64,000 nt of DNA from Enterococcus sp. HY326. Lineage in GTDB: Bacteria > Bacillota > Bacilli > Lactobacillales > Enterococcaceae. Positions 15,665 to 24,088 of the stretch are shown in pieces. Below the pieces are notes generated by a model. That model saw only the letters and a program-made list of their open reading frames with translations. It searched no databases and was not told the origin of the DNA. Position numbers and translations under genes: made by a program. Location of the stretch: positions 248,001 through 312,000 of the forward strand of contig NZ_JANLGQ010000003.1 of assembly GCF_026157065.1 (NCBI RefSeq), written 5' to 3'. The first letter of the stretch is position 1. Every line of letters begins with the position of its first letter.

Positions 15665-15838
15665 ATGAAATTTCTAAAAAGTGTTAAAGAAGTCATGAAA
15701 AAAGTAACTTGGCCAAGCGGCAAACAATTGCGTCGAGATACGATTATCGTCATCCAAACATCTTTGGCGTTTGCGCTATTCTTCTTTATCGTGGATACCG
15801 CTTTGCGCTATGGTATTACTTGGATTGTTGGCAATTAA
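15665..15838 (+). CDS. secE: Preprotein translocase subunit SecE
   Basis: The 57-residue protein has an amphipathic N-terminal helix with the conserved KKVTWPSGKQL (about 12-22) and one C-terminal membrane helix (about 28-52). Both are diagnostic of Firmicute SecE. It clamps SecY in the SecYEG channel. The ATG follows AAGGAGC, 17 bp after the rpmG stop. Confidence 0.96.
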   Translation: MKFLKSVKEVMKKVTWPSGKQLRRDTIIVIQTSLAFALFFFIVDTALRYGITWIVGN

Positions 15839-15864
15839 AGCTAGCCAAAGGGAAAAGTCGATGT

Positions 15865-15907
15865 TATACTAGGGTTGAGAAAAATCTCGGGAAACTGAGG
15901 TTTTTTT
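15865..15907 (+). promoter_or_regulatory. nusG promoter -10 and short leader hairpin
   Basis: An extended -10 (TG at 15862-15863, TATACT at 15865-15870) is followed by a CTCGG/CTGAG stem with a GAAA tetraloop (15886-15899) and seven T. The hairpin could end rpmG-secE transcripts or attenuate nusG. The -35 region is poor. Confidence 0.5.
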
Positions 15908-15972
15908 ATTATGGAAAAAGCTTTTTCAGCTTTTGAGCAGGTCACTTAGGGAAATGAAAGGAAATTTAAAAC

Positions 15973-16515
15973 ATGGAAACTTTTGAAAAAAATTGGTACG
16001 TTCTACACACTTATTCCGGTTATGAAAATAAAGTAAAAGCGAATATCGAATCACGGGCCCAAAGTATGGGAATGGGAGATTATATTTTTAGAGTAGTCGT
16101 TCCTGAAGAAACCCAAACAGAGGTGAAAAACGGCAAGGAAAAAGAAATTGTGCATAAAACTTTTCCTGGTTACGTGTTAGTTGAAATGACGATGACGGAT
16201 GATTCATGGTACGTTGTCCGCAATACTCCAGGGGTGACCGGTTTCGTTGGATCGCATGGAGCCGGCAGCAAGCCAGCACCTTTATTGCAGGAAGAAATCA
16301 ATCACATCCTGCGTTCAATCGGCATGAGCACGCGCCAAAGCGATTTGAAAGTTTCCCTTGATGAAGTTGTGAAAATTACGGAAGGGGCCTTTTCTGGTCT
16401 TGAAGGGGTCGTGACTGAAATCGATGAAGAAAAGCAAAAGCTGAAGGTTAATATTGATATGTTCGGTCGGGAAACCAGCGCCGAGTTAGACTTTGATCAA
16501 GTAGATAAAATTTAA
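15973..16515 (+). CDS. nusG: Transcription termination/antitermination protein NusG
   Basis: The 180-residue protein has the NGN domain (WYVLHTYSGYENKVKANIE at 8-26, FPGYVLVEM near 64) and a C-terminal KOW domain (EGAFSGLEGVVTEID near 137). It binds RNA polymerase and modulates pausing and termination. The ATG follows GAAAGGAA. It is followed by an unusually large terminator, not by rplK. Confidence 0.97.
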   Translation: METFEKNWYVLHTYSGYENKVKANIESRAQSMGMGDYIFRVVVPEETQTEVKNGKEKEIVHKTFPGYVLVEMTMTDDSWYVVRNTPGVTGFVGSHGAGSKPAPLLQEEINHILRSIGMSTRQSDLKVSLDEVVKITEGAFSGLEGVVTEIDEEKQKLKVNIDMFGRETSAELDFDQVDKI

Positions 16516-16524
16516 AAAACAAAT

Positions 16525-16698
16525 GAGACTGTCAGATAATTTCTGCGACCAGATAAATTATTGAATAGTAGAAAATTTAGGCGTTAGTCTAGCGGCATGG
16601 CATAAAAGCCAGCTAGAGTAGCATAAAGCTAACGGCTAACCTTCAAAAAAATTCTTTAATCTTATCTGGTGGCACTTATCTTAATGGTCTCTTTTTTT
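16525..16698 (+). terminator. Large multi-branched terminator after nusG
   Basis: Nested arms pair GAGAC/GTCTC (16525-16529, 16687-16691), AGATAA/TTATCT (16534-16539, 16676-16681) and ACCAGATAA/TTATCTGGT (16548-16556, 16662-16670), ending in seven T. Inside sits a second element: GTTAG/CTAAC (16583-16587, 16629-16633), CTAGC/GCTAG (16589-16593, 16612-16616) and TGGC/GCCA (16598-16611). The outer arms are a normal terminator; the inner cloverleaf-like part is unexplained. Confidence 0.75.
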
Positions 16699-16726
16699 GT
16701 AGTCAACTAGCTAGGAGGCTTGGAAA

Positions 16727-17593
16727 TTGAAAAAAATTATGGCGTTTATATTGGGCTTAGTGCTGATCTTTCTGGCAGCTTGTTCCAACAGCCCGCAGAC
16801 CACTACTGCTAGTACAAGTGGCACGTCCACTGAGGAAACAACTGCTTCGACAAGTGAGATAATTACGAAAACGAACGAGCCAACCATTTTTTTTCACGGT
16901 TATAGTGGCACAATCAATTCCTTTAAAAGTATGATTTCTCGGATTGAAACGGACGGCTATGCCACAAAAGAATTGGTGCTGACAGTCGCAACTGACGGCA
17001 GCATTACTTCAGAAGGAACCTACACAAATACTGAGAACAATCCAATCGTTCAAGTATTATTTGCGGATAATAAAAATAATGAGTGGAATCAAGCGGAGTG
17101 GGTCAAAGATGTCCTGGAGTATTTACAGACGACTTATAATGTGCAGGCTGTTAACATTGTTGGACATTCAATGGGGGGCGTCAGCGCCTTTCGGTATCTG
17201 ACTGCTTATGGCTATGATACAACCTTGCCTAAAGTTACTAAATTTGTCGGTATCGGTGCGCCGTTCAATGATTTTTTAGATACCTCCAGCAGCCAAACCA
17301 TTGACGAGCTATTAGCCAACGGTCCCACAGAAAAAAGCCAGCGTTATTTAGATTATGCAGCCGGGATTACTAATGTTGCCGCTGATATACCCGTATTACT
17401 TTTAGCAGGGCAAATGTCAGAAACCGATTTGAGTGATGAAACGGTGCCTTTGACCAGCGCCTTAGCTCCTTTTCAACTGTTGCAAACCAATGGCAATTCT
17501 GTAAGCTATCAAATTTTTATGGGAATTCAACACAGTCAGCTGCATGAAGAGCCAGCTGTCGACCAAGTGGTTGAAAAGTTTTTGTGGGGATAA
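16727..17593 (+). CDS. Alpha/beta hydrolase lipoprotein (DUF915-like)
   Basis: The 288-residue protein starts at TTG behind CTAGGAGGC. Its signal peptide ends in the lipobox FLAAC (Cys near 19), followed by a Ser/Thr-rich linker. PTIFFHGYSGT (about 52-62) is the oxyanion region, and NIVGHSMGGVSAFRY (about 143-157) holds the nucleophile Ser of the GxSxG elbow. IQHSQLHEEP near the C terminus provides a plausible catalytic His. DUF915 proteins are secreted or surface alpha/beta hydrolases with unknown natural substrates. It starts the accessory stretch after nusG. Confidence 0.82.
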   Translation: MKKIMAFILGLVLIFLAACSNSPQTTTASTSGTSTEETTASTSEIITKTNEPTIFFHGYSGTINSFKSMISRIETDGYATKELVLTVATDGSITSEGTYTNTENNPIVQVLFADNKNNEWNQAEWVKDVLEYLQTTYNVQAVNIVGHSMGGVSAFRYLTAYGYDTTLPKVTKFVGIGAPFNDFLDTSSSQTIDELLANGPTEKSQRYLDYAAGITNVAADIPVLLLAGQMSETDLSDETVPLTSALAPFQLLQTNGNSVSYQIFMGIQHSQLHEEPAVDQVVEKFLWG

Positions 17594-17676
17594 AAGAAAA
17601 AAAGTTTTGCTTAATATAGTTATTTCCTTTACTATAAATAATGTAATATATTTTTAGTTTTATTGGAGGAAAAATT

Positions 17677-19410
17677 TTGAAAAAGAATGTTATGGTGTCC
17701 TTGGCTTCCTTTTTTTTAATTGGACCAAGTGTTTTGGGTTTTTATGCCCCTTTAAGTGCTCAAGCTTCAGAAGAAACGGTAACAATATCTAATGGTCAAG
17801 AAAATGAAAGTTCAACAAAATCATCAGAATCAACATCTGACTCTTTGATGGCGGCTACTAATGAGTCAGAATCTAGTATTGCTCCAGATGAGACTATGTC
17901 AACTACAGAAATAACCGAAACTCAAACGAGTAGTTCTACAGAGGAAACAGTGAGTGCAGAGTCTGAAGACGTTGTTATTACTGAAGAAAACAATAGTGCA
18001 ATGGGTAGCTCAATTTCGCAATATTATTCTGATGAGGATACAATTAGTTTGGCTCGTGCATCAATAGATATCGTTCATGCTGGTGAAAGTAATCGTCCTG
18101 GTGCGCATTTTGTCGATGTATCAAGTCATAATGGTAACTTGTCAGTAAGCGACTACAAAAAGATGCAATCTTACGGTATTACAGGGGTTGTTGTAAAGGT
18201 GACTGAAGGGACAACCTATACTAATCCTTATGCTCAATCTCAAATTAATAACGCATTAGCCGCGGGTATGAAAGTTTCAGTGTATCATTTTGCTTGGTAT
18301 ACAAATGCTGATAAGGCTAGAGCAGAAGCTGCTCATTTTGCAAGAACTGTAGGCAGTATGGGATTGCCGAAATCTGTAAACATGGTTATAGATATTGAAA
18401 AATCAGATTCTCAAGCTAATATGAATATTAGCAGTTTAACAGCTAATACAACAGCTTTTAAAAATGCTCTTAATACTTCCGGTTATAATAAGGTTTACTA
18501 TTATATTGGGAAATACTGGTTAAATGAAAACGGTGGGAATTTCAATGTCAGTAATTTTGGAGCTAAAAATATCTGGGTTCCTCAATATCCATACTCACCG
18601 AATGCTACTCAAAAATGGAATAGTGAATTTGCTGCATGGCAGTGGTCTTCAAGATATTACATTAATTCAATAAATAGTTCTCAGCCCTTTGATATTAATT
18701 TAGATTATACATCAACCTTTAGTAATGCTTTAGGTAATAACTATTATTTTAAAAATTCCTTAACTACGGGTGTGGCCGATGGCTCATTTAAATACGGGAA
18801 TATTGATGATGAAGTATATTTTGGCGACTGGAATGGTAACGGTCAAGATACAATTGCAGTACGTCGTAATAATACTTACCATTTGAGAAACAGCTTAACT
18901 TCTGGTACAGCGGATCTTGTCATTAAGTATGGAAATAACGATGATGAAGTTTACTTTGGTGACTGGGATGGTGATGGTAAAGATGGTATTGTTGTCAGAA
19001 GAGGAAATACGTATTATTTCAAAAATCTTATCGCCTCTGGTGTTGCAGATTTTGTGATTGTTTATGGGAATAACGATGATGAAGTTTATTTTGGTGATTG
19101 GGATGGTGATGGTAAAGATACAATCGTAGTGCGACGAAAGAATGATTACTATTTTAAAGACTCTTTAACAACTGGAGTTGCTGATCGAATCATTAAATAT
19201 GGAAATAATGATGATGAAGTATATTTTGGTGACTGGACTGGTAATGGCAAAGATTCTATTGTCGTGCGCCGTGGTGCAACTTATTATTTTAGAAATTCAT
19301 TGACATCTGGTGTCTCAGAAAATACTATTAATTATGGATTAACCTCTGATACAGCTTATGTAGGCGATTGGAACAGTGATGGCATTGACTCATTGATGGT
19401 GCGCCGCTAA
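17677..19410 (+). CDS. Secreted GH25 lysozyme with C-terminal FG-GAP/VCBS-like repeats
   Basis: A TTG start behind GGAGG gives 577 residues: signal peptide (1-30), a Ser/Thr/Glu-rich low-complexity linker (about 31-125), a GH25 muramidase domain (about 142-340) and five to six repeats of about 43 residues (about 350-577). GH25 residues are visible: FVDVSSHNG (about 146-154) and VIDIEKS (about 237), giving the catalytic Asp and Asp-x-Glu. Each repeat contains DDEVYFGDWDGDGKDxIVVRR with Asp/Asn/Gly-rich calcium-loop-like spacing. The enzyme should cut peptidoglycan outside the cell, and the repeats probably bind the wall. No LysM or LPxTG is seen. Codon use is more AT-rich than in neighbouring core genes. 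Confidence 0.88.
   Translation: MKKNVMVSLASFFLIGPSVLGFYAPLSAQASEETVTISNGQENESSTKSSESTSDSLMAATNESESSIAPDETMSTTEITETQTSSSTEETVSAESEDVVITEENNSAMGSSISQYYSDEDTISLARASIDIVHAGESNRPGAHFVDVSSHNGNLSVSDYKKMQSYGITGVVVKVTEGTTYTNPYAQSQINNALAAGMKVSVYHFAWYTNADKARAEAAHFARTVGSMGLPKSVNMVIDIEKSDSQANMNISSLTANTTAFKNALNTSGYNKVYYYIGKYWLNENGGNFNVSNFGAKNIWVPQYPYSPNATQKWNSEFAAWQWSSRYYINSINSSQPFDINLDYTSTFSNALGNNYYFKNSLTTGVADGSFKYGNIDDEVYFGDWNGNGQDTIAVRRNNTYHLRNSLTSGTADLVIKYGNNDDEVYFGDWDGDGKDGIVVRRGNTYYFKNLIASGVADFVIVYGNNDDEVYFGDWDGDGKDTIVVRRKNDYYFKDSLTTGVADRIIKYGNNDDEVYFGDWTGNGKDSIVVRRGATYYFRNSLTSGVSENTINYGLTSDTAYVGDWNSDGIDSLMVRR
18721..19407 (+). repeat. Tandem 43-residue (about 130 bp) coding repeats
   Basis: The 3' third of the lysozyme gene has five copies plus a partial one of a unit with the core 'YFGDW.G.G.D.I.VRR..TYYF.NSL.(S/T)G.AD'. 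DNA identity among copies 2-4 is visibly high (for example repeated AATAACGATGATGAAGTTTA), suggesting recent duplication or gene conversion. Confidence 0.85.
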
Positions 19411-19448
19411 AGATTTAGAGATTCTGTATTAGATATTGTGAATCTAAG

Positions 19449-19485
19449 CTTCATACAGGCTTGTAAGTCTGTATGAAGTTTTTTT
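19449..19485 (+). terminator. Lysozyme gene terminator
   Basis: A perfect 10-bp stem (19449-19458 with 19469-19478) and seven T follow the lysozyme stop by about 40 bp. Confidence 0.85.
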
Positions 19486-19541
19486 CAACTATACTTAAAT
19501 TGGTTAGAGTTCATTCTTAATAAATTATTTTTCTTAAAAGT

Positions 19542-19724
19542 GTGATCAACTTTGTCGAGGAATACTATGCTTCTAAATTTTATCAGCTTGCTAAAAAAAA
19601 TAGATTCTATACAATTGAAAAAGACAAATCATTTTTAGAGTGGTTAAAAACGAACTTAACAAAGTGGAGCGGAGGGGAATTGATTGAAAAGAGTATCTGT
19701 GATAATTACTTGTTACAATCATGA
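19542..19724 (+). CDS. Short hypothetical ORF, doubtful
   Basis: A GTG-started frame of 60 codons overlaps the first 41 bases of the glycosyltransferase gene. The peptide is rich in aromatic and charged residues (VEEYYASKFYQLAKKN) and resembles no family I recognise. It has no convincing ribosome binding site. It could be a degraded remnant or chance frame. Confidence 0.2.
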   Translation: MINFVEEYYASKFYQLAKKNRFYTIEKDKSFLEWLKTNLTKWSGGELIEKSICDNYLLQS

Positions 19725-22380
19725 AAAATATATAGAGCAGTGTTTGAAAAGCATTTTTAGACAAACATATCAAAATATCGAATTATTTGTTATTAATGAT
19801 GGCTCGCTGGATGATTCTGATAGCGTTATTCGTAAAACACTAAAACGGTCTCCTTTTAAAACAAATAAATATCTTTCACAAGATAATAAGGGTAGCTGTA
19901 TCTCAAGAAATATTGGTTTGGATTGGGCAACTGGGGATTTTGTTTTAATGGTAGATAGTGATAATTATTTAGAAGAAAATCATATTGAGAAGTCAATTCA
20001 GTTATTAGAGCAAACGAAGGCTGATATTGCTTATACTTCTTTAAAAGATGCCGATACTCAGAATATTCTAAATGAAGTGCCGGTTTTTGATTTAACTCGT
20101 TTAATTAATGTCAATTATATTGATACCTGTTCATTGATTCGTTCTAGTATTTTAGGGGACTATCGTTTTGATTTGCATTTGAATCGTCTTTTCATGCAAG
20201 ACTTTGATTTCTTTTTAGGTTTGATTGCTAAAGGTGCGAATGCAGTTAAAGTAGAAGGACTTTATCAGAACTACCGGGTGCTGCCTCATTCAGTGGGGAA
20301 TCGTGCTCAAAATCGGGAACAGCGACAAAAATGGTTTGATGTTTACAATTATATATTGGCTAAACATCCTGATTTTCTTACTAGTAGTACGACTCAATGG
20401 TTTGCTGGGTGGTATGATCAATTAAACGAGGAGTTTATCAAAATTCAATTTGAAAATGCTAAACTTAATTCCCGTAATTATGATTTATACTCACAAAAAT
20501 ATACAATTGAACAGGAATTGTTGGGAAAAGAAAAAAATCTATTACAGTTGCAGCGAACCTTGGAAACTGAAAAAGAGAATCAATTCAGTGGATTTCGCAA
20601 ACAGTATAAACAAAAAGTAAAAAGTCTGTTTAATAAGAAAGAGCAAGATAATTCAAAAGATAGTTTGAATGAAGAAATTTTAGATGTTGAGTATCAAAAC
20701 TGGATTGATAATATTGAGGACATGCAAAAAAGAATTCGGTTTGAAAGCCATATTGGATTCGGTTTAATTCCTAGCATTTCAATACTTGTCATCCTAAATG
20801 AAATTGACTTGAATCTTTTAAAAAGAGCAATTCAGTCTATAAAAAATCAATGGTATCCAAAGTGGGAAGTTTGCTTTGTTGTAAATACAATTCTGACTAT
20901 TGAAACTCAAAATTATCTAAACGAACTACTAGCTGACGATAGTTTTGCAGCAAAAATTGTTACCGGAAAGGAAAATCAATCCTTTTCAGTAAAAGTGAAT
21001 ACTGCTTTAGAATTCGCTTCTGGAGAATATTTTTTGTTAATGAGCAGCCAAGATATGCTTGCCTCAGATGCCTTATTTGAGTTTGTTGACTTGCTAAATA
21101 ATAAGTCTGATGATGTACATTTAGTTTATTCAGATGAAGATCTAATTGATGATCAGAAGAGACGTTTTTCCCCTACATTTAAACCAGATTGGTCGCCTGA
21201 TCTAATTATGAATCAAAATTATATTGCTCGTTTGTGTTTCTACAATCTAATGATTGCTAAAAAAATTGATGGCTTTCGGTCCAATATTAATGGTATGGAA
21301 GAATATGATTTTACTCTGCGCTATACTGAGCAAATAGATTCTGCAACAATATTCCATCTTCCTAAAATTTTATATCACAAAAGGCCTATAAGTTTTTCTT
21401 TAAATCATGAAATTCAAAAAGATGATTCAACTGCTAGAAATAGTATAAAAGTAATTGAAGAAGCTTTAAAGCGGCGTAATGTTGTGGGGGAAGTGGGACT
21501 GACTAATGTCTCTAATTTGTATAACCTGCGCTATGCAATTAGAAAAAAATCTTTAATTAGTATTATTATTTCTGGAACTGATGATGAAAATGTGAAGAAA
21601 TGTATAAACTCCATTATCGAGAAAACGAGTTTTTCAAATTATGAAATAATTATTGCCAGTTTAGGTGAAAAAAATAAAGAAAAACAGACTATACATGACT
21701 TGTATAAAGAAGAATTGGGAGAAAGGTTTAAGCTCGTTTACCTTAAAGAACCACTTAGCCCTGCAAAATTTAGCAATAAAGCGGCTGCCATTTCTTCAGG
21801 TGAATATTTATTATTTTTAGACAGTCGAACAGAAATTTCAACGCCAGATTGGCTTGAACAGATGCTAAGTTTTGCTCAATTTGAAAGAATTGGGTGTGTA
21901 GGAGCGAGGATTACATCTCATAACGACGAAATTCAACTTGGTGGAATTATTTTGGGCCTAAATGGGGTTGCTGAAATTAATGTGTTGGATACCTCTGAGA
22001 CTACATCCATGAACTCTAGGTTATTTCAGACAGATTATAATTATACAGCTATTTCCTCGGCTTGCTTAATGATAAATCGAGGGGATTTTATTGCTCACAA
22101 TGGTTTTGATGAAGAATTAGAAGAGTATCATGATGTTGATTTAAGTATACGATTATATCAAGCCGGAAAATGGAACATTTTAGCACATAATGCAGTAGTA
22201 AATAGCTTTTCCAATAAAATATATCAGTCGAAACCTGCACAAGATTCAATAACTTTTTTAAATTTGAATGAAGTTAAGATTAAGGCTAGATATGGCGATT
22301 TTTTGTTAAAAGATCCTGCTTATAATCCAAATTTGACTTTAAAAGGGGTCCCTTTTAAAGTCAAGACCTTTTCGAGTTAG
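19684..22380 (+). CDS. Multidomain family 2 glycosyltransferase
   Basis: The 898-residue protein starts at TTG behind GGAGGGG. Three GT-A-like units can be seen: residues 1-225 (VSVIITCYNHEKYIEQ, DSD near 90), about 355-600 and about 615-885. A Lys/Glu/Gln-rich coiled-coil-like linker (about 255-330) separates units 1 and 2. Only unit 1 has a normal metal-binding D-x-D; unit 2 has MSSQD and unit 3 LDSRTE at that position. Similar tandem enzymes build rhamnose-containing or teichoic cell-wall polysaccharides in cocci. No signal peptide or membrane helix is seen, so it likely acts at the inner membrane face. It lies alone, without other polysaccharide genes. Confidence 0.8.
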   Translation: MKRVSVIITCYNHEKYIEQCLKSIFRQTYQNIELFVINDGSLDDSDSVIRKTLKRSPFKTNKYLSQDNKGSCISRNIGLDWATGDFVLMVDSDNYLEENHIEKSIQLLEQTKADIAYTSLKDADTQNILNEVPVFDLTRLINVNYIDTCSLIRSSILGDYRFDLHLNRLFMQDFDFFLGLIAKGANAVKVEGLYQNYRVLPHSVGNRAQNREQRQKWFDVYNYILAKHPDFLTSSTTQWFAGWYDQLNEEFIKIQFENAKLNSRNYDLYSQKYTIEQELLGKEKNLLQLQRTLETEKENQFSGFRKQYKQKVKSLFNKKEQDNSKDSLNEEILDVEYQNWIDNIEDMQKRIRFESHIGFGLIPSISILVILNEIDLNLLKRAIQSIKNQWYPKWEVCFVVNTILTIETQNYLNELLADDSFAAKIVTGKENQSFSVKVNTALEFASGEYFLLMSSQDMLASDALFEFVDLLNNKSDDVHLVYSDEDLIDDQKRRFSPTFKPDWSPDLIMNQNYIARLCFYNLMIAKKIDGFRSNINGMEEYDFTLRYTEQIDSATIFHLPKILYHKRPISFSLNHEIQKDDSTARNSIKVIEEALKRRNVVGEVGLTNVSNLYNLRYAIRKKSLISIIISGTDDENVKKCINSIIEKTSFSNYEIIIASLGEKNKEKQTIHDLYKEELGERFKLVYLKEPLSPAKFSNKAAAISSGEYLLFLDSRTEISTPDWLEQMLSFAQFERIGCVGARITSHNDEIQLGGIILGLNGVAEINVLDTSETTSMNSRLFQTDYNYTAISSACLMINRGDFIAHNGFDEELEEYHDVDLSIRLYQAGKWNILAHNAVVNSFSNKIYQSKPAQDSITFLNLNEVKIKARYGDFLLKDPAYNPNLTLKGVPFKVKTFSS

Positions 22381-23089
22381 AGTTAACAATGTAGTTTTCT
22401 CTTTTTCTAAGAATAAAACATGTCTGGAAGTAAGCAGGTTTTGCTAAGTTTAAAAAGAGCTATTAGGCTCTAAAAAAGTCGAGGCAACTCAAATGATCTA
22501 GCTATAGTTCTCTGGGGAATTTCGAAATTGGTGAATTGGCTAGACTTTGATTTTAAATTCATAATTCTTTACAAATTTCATGAATTTTTTGGTTGTGTCA
22601 AATTGTTTGATGTGTTTTTTGGACTTTTATTCATTAATAATTAGTCTGAAAGGGAATATTCTATTCGCGAAAACGTTCTTTGACTTATATACGGTTTTAA
22701 TATAATGATTTATGCAGACATAGACAGTAATGCGCAGATTGCTCTGCGATGTCTTTAAGAAAAAATGAATTAGAGTATCGATTTGTTCCTTCTTTTGTCA
22801 AATTTATTATGACAAGCAACGTGGAATAGGTCGATATTTTTTTCATACTGTTTTGTAAAGTTTGTACGGCTATGCCATTAGTTAATACAAAACCAAAATT
22901 CTTGAACAATATTTCGTCAATATAATTAAATATTGAAAGTTTGCTATGGGGATATATGTACCTCAGTTGCAAATAATAAAGTAACTCGGGACTTTACCCG
23001 TTAATAAGACTAAAGTCATAACAGCTTGCTATTCATTCTTGTTTACCCTATTTCCAGAGAAAATATTTTAAAAAGACTTATACATTTGT
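22381..23089. other. AT-rich stretch without a convincing gene
   Basis: About 700 bases carry no supported gene. A hairpin near 22455-22485 (AGAGC/GCTCT) has its T-run on the minus strand. A promoter-like TTTGAC...TATAAT lies at 22679-22706, followed by a CGCAGA/TCTGCG hairpin (about 22733-22748). A 91-codon minus-strand frame at 22697-22972 has a weak TTG start and no recognised similarity. The stretch looks like decayed DNA at the end of an acquired segment. Confidence 0.5.
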
Positions 23090-23139
23090 TTGACAAAACC
23101 CACTTTTCCTCTTATACTTTAGTAGTGGTTACTACCAGT
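23090..23139 (+). promoter_or_regulatory. gntR promoter with NagR/DasR-like operator
   Basis: TTGACA (23090-23095) and TATACT (23113-23118) are 17 bp apart. Directly downstream, at the transcription start, is AGTGGTTACTACCAGT (23124-23139), with TGGT/ACCA half-sites 4 bp apart as in the dre sites of HutC-type GntR regulators (NagR/YvoA, DasR). Autoregulation is likely. Confidence 0.75.
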
Positions 23140-23179
23140 TGAGTTGAGAAATAATTTTGCTAGAAGGGGCGTCACTATC

Positions 23180-23902
23180 ATGGACAATTCAAAAAAACAG
23201 CCATTGTATGACCAGTTAGTTTCTGTGATTATTAAAAAGATTGAAGACGGTCTTGAAGCGGATACTCTTTTGCCTTCTGAAAGAGAAATGTCTGAGCAAT
23301 ATGATTTAAGTCGGACCACGGTACGGCAGGCTTTGCAGGAGTTGGAAAAACTCGGCTACATTTATCGTCGGCATGGCAAAGGAACTTTTGTTGCGGATTT
23401 AAGCAAGCAAACTATGAATTTGGCAGGAGCCTATAGTTTTACTGATCAAATGAAAAGTTTAGGGAAGATGCCAGAAACAACAATTTTAAGTTTTGAAATT
23501 GTCGAGGCGAAAAAATATTTTGCCGATAACTTGGATCTGACTGAAGGGGAGTCGTTAATTAAAATTAAGCGGCTGCGCTTAGCAGACGGTGAGCCAATGA
23601 TGGTGGAGCGGAGTTATTTACCGCAAAAATACTTTGGGGATTTAACAGAGGAATTGTTGCAACAAAAACCTTTGTATGAAATTTTTTCTGAAGAGTATCA
23701 TCAGGTAATCAAGCTGGCAGAAGAGGAATTTTATGCGAGTGTAGCAATTTTTTCTGATGCTGAGCAGTTGGCCATTCAAGAGTCTGCGCCAGTACTAAAT
23801 TTAATCCGGCGCACCTATAACGAGAAAAATGAAGTCATTGAATTTACTTTAAGTGTCGCTAGAGCGGACCAATTCCGTTATAAAATTATTCATACTCGCT
23901 AG
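23180..23902 (+). CDS. GntR/HutC family regulator of amino-sugar genes
   Basis: Using the ATG at 23180 (AGAAGGGG upstream; the frame is open to 23144) gives 240 residues. An N-terminal winged helix (YDQLVSVIIKKIEDG... LPSEREMSEQYDLSRTTVRQALQELEKLGYIYRRHGKGTFV) is followed by a UTRA effector domain (about 85-235). HutC-type regulators with this layout sense sugar phosphates such as GlcN-6-P or GalN-6-P. The promoter carries its likely operator, and agaS-lacD-lacC follow. The same operator type lies before nagB at 40 kb, so it may govern both loci. Confidence 0.85.
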   Translation: MDNSKKQPLYDQLVSVIIKKIEDGLEADTLLPSEREMSEQYDLSRTTVRQALQELEKLGYIYRRHGKGTFVADLSKQTMNLAGAYSFTDQMKSLGKMPETTILSFEIVEAKKYFADNLDLTEGESLIKIKRLRLADGEPMMVERSYLPQKYFGDLTEELLQQKPLYEIFSEEYHQVIKLAEEEFYASVAIFSDAEQLAIQESAPVLNLIRRTYNEKNEVIEFTLSVARADQFRYKIIHTR

Positions 23903-24088
23903 TGTTAGAAAAATGGCCCATCTAAAATTATTTAGGAAAACTGCGTTACAGAATGTTTTTTAAGTCTATCAGCAGCTATTAAATTTTTATTTTTGTTATT
24001 TTAATCTTTAGTCAGACCTTTTTGAAAAAAGACTGACTTGGGAGCTTCATAGAACTCAAGTTGTAAAGATGATATAGGAGGAGAGCAA

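Noticed and set aside
18721-19407. Lysozyme gene repeats as a CRISPR-like or noncoding tandem array
   Set aside because: The repeat units stay in frame as one open protein and vary mainly at third codon positions.
22697-22972. 91-codon minus-strand frame in the gap before gntR
   Set aside because: It starts at a TTG without a ribosome binding site, resembles no family I know, and lies in AT-rich DNA where such frames occur by chance.
24010-24038. AGTCAG...CTGACT hairpin before agaS as a terminator
   Set aside because: No T-run follows; it could be an operator or leader fold, but nothing supports a specific role.
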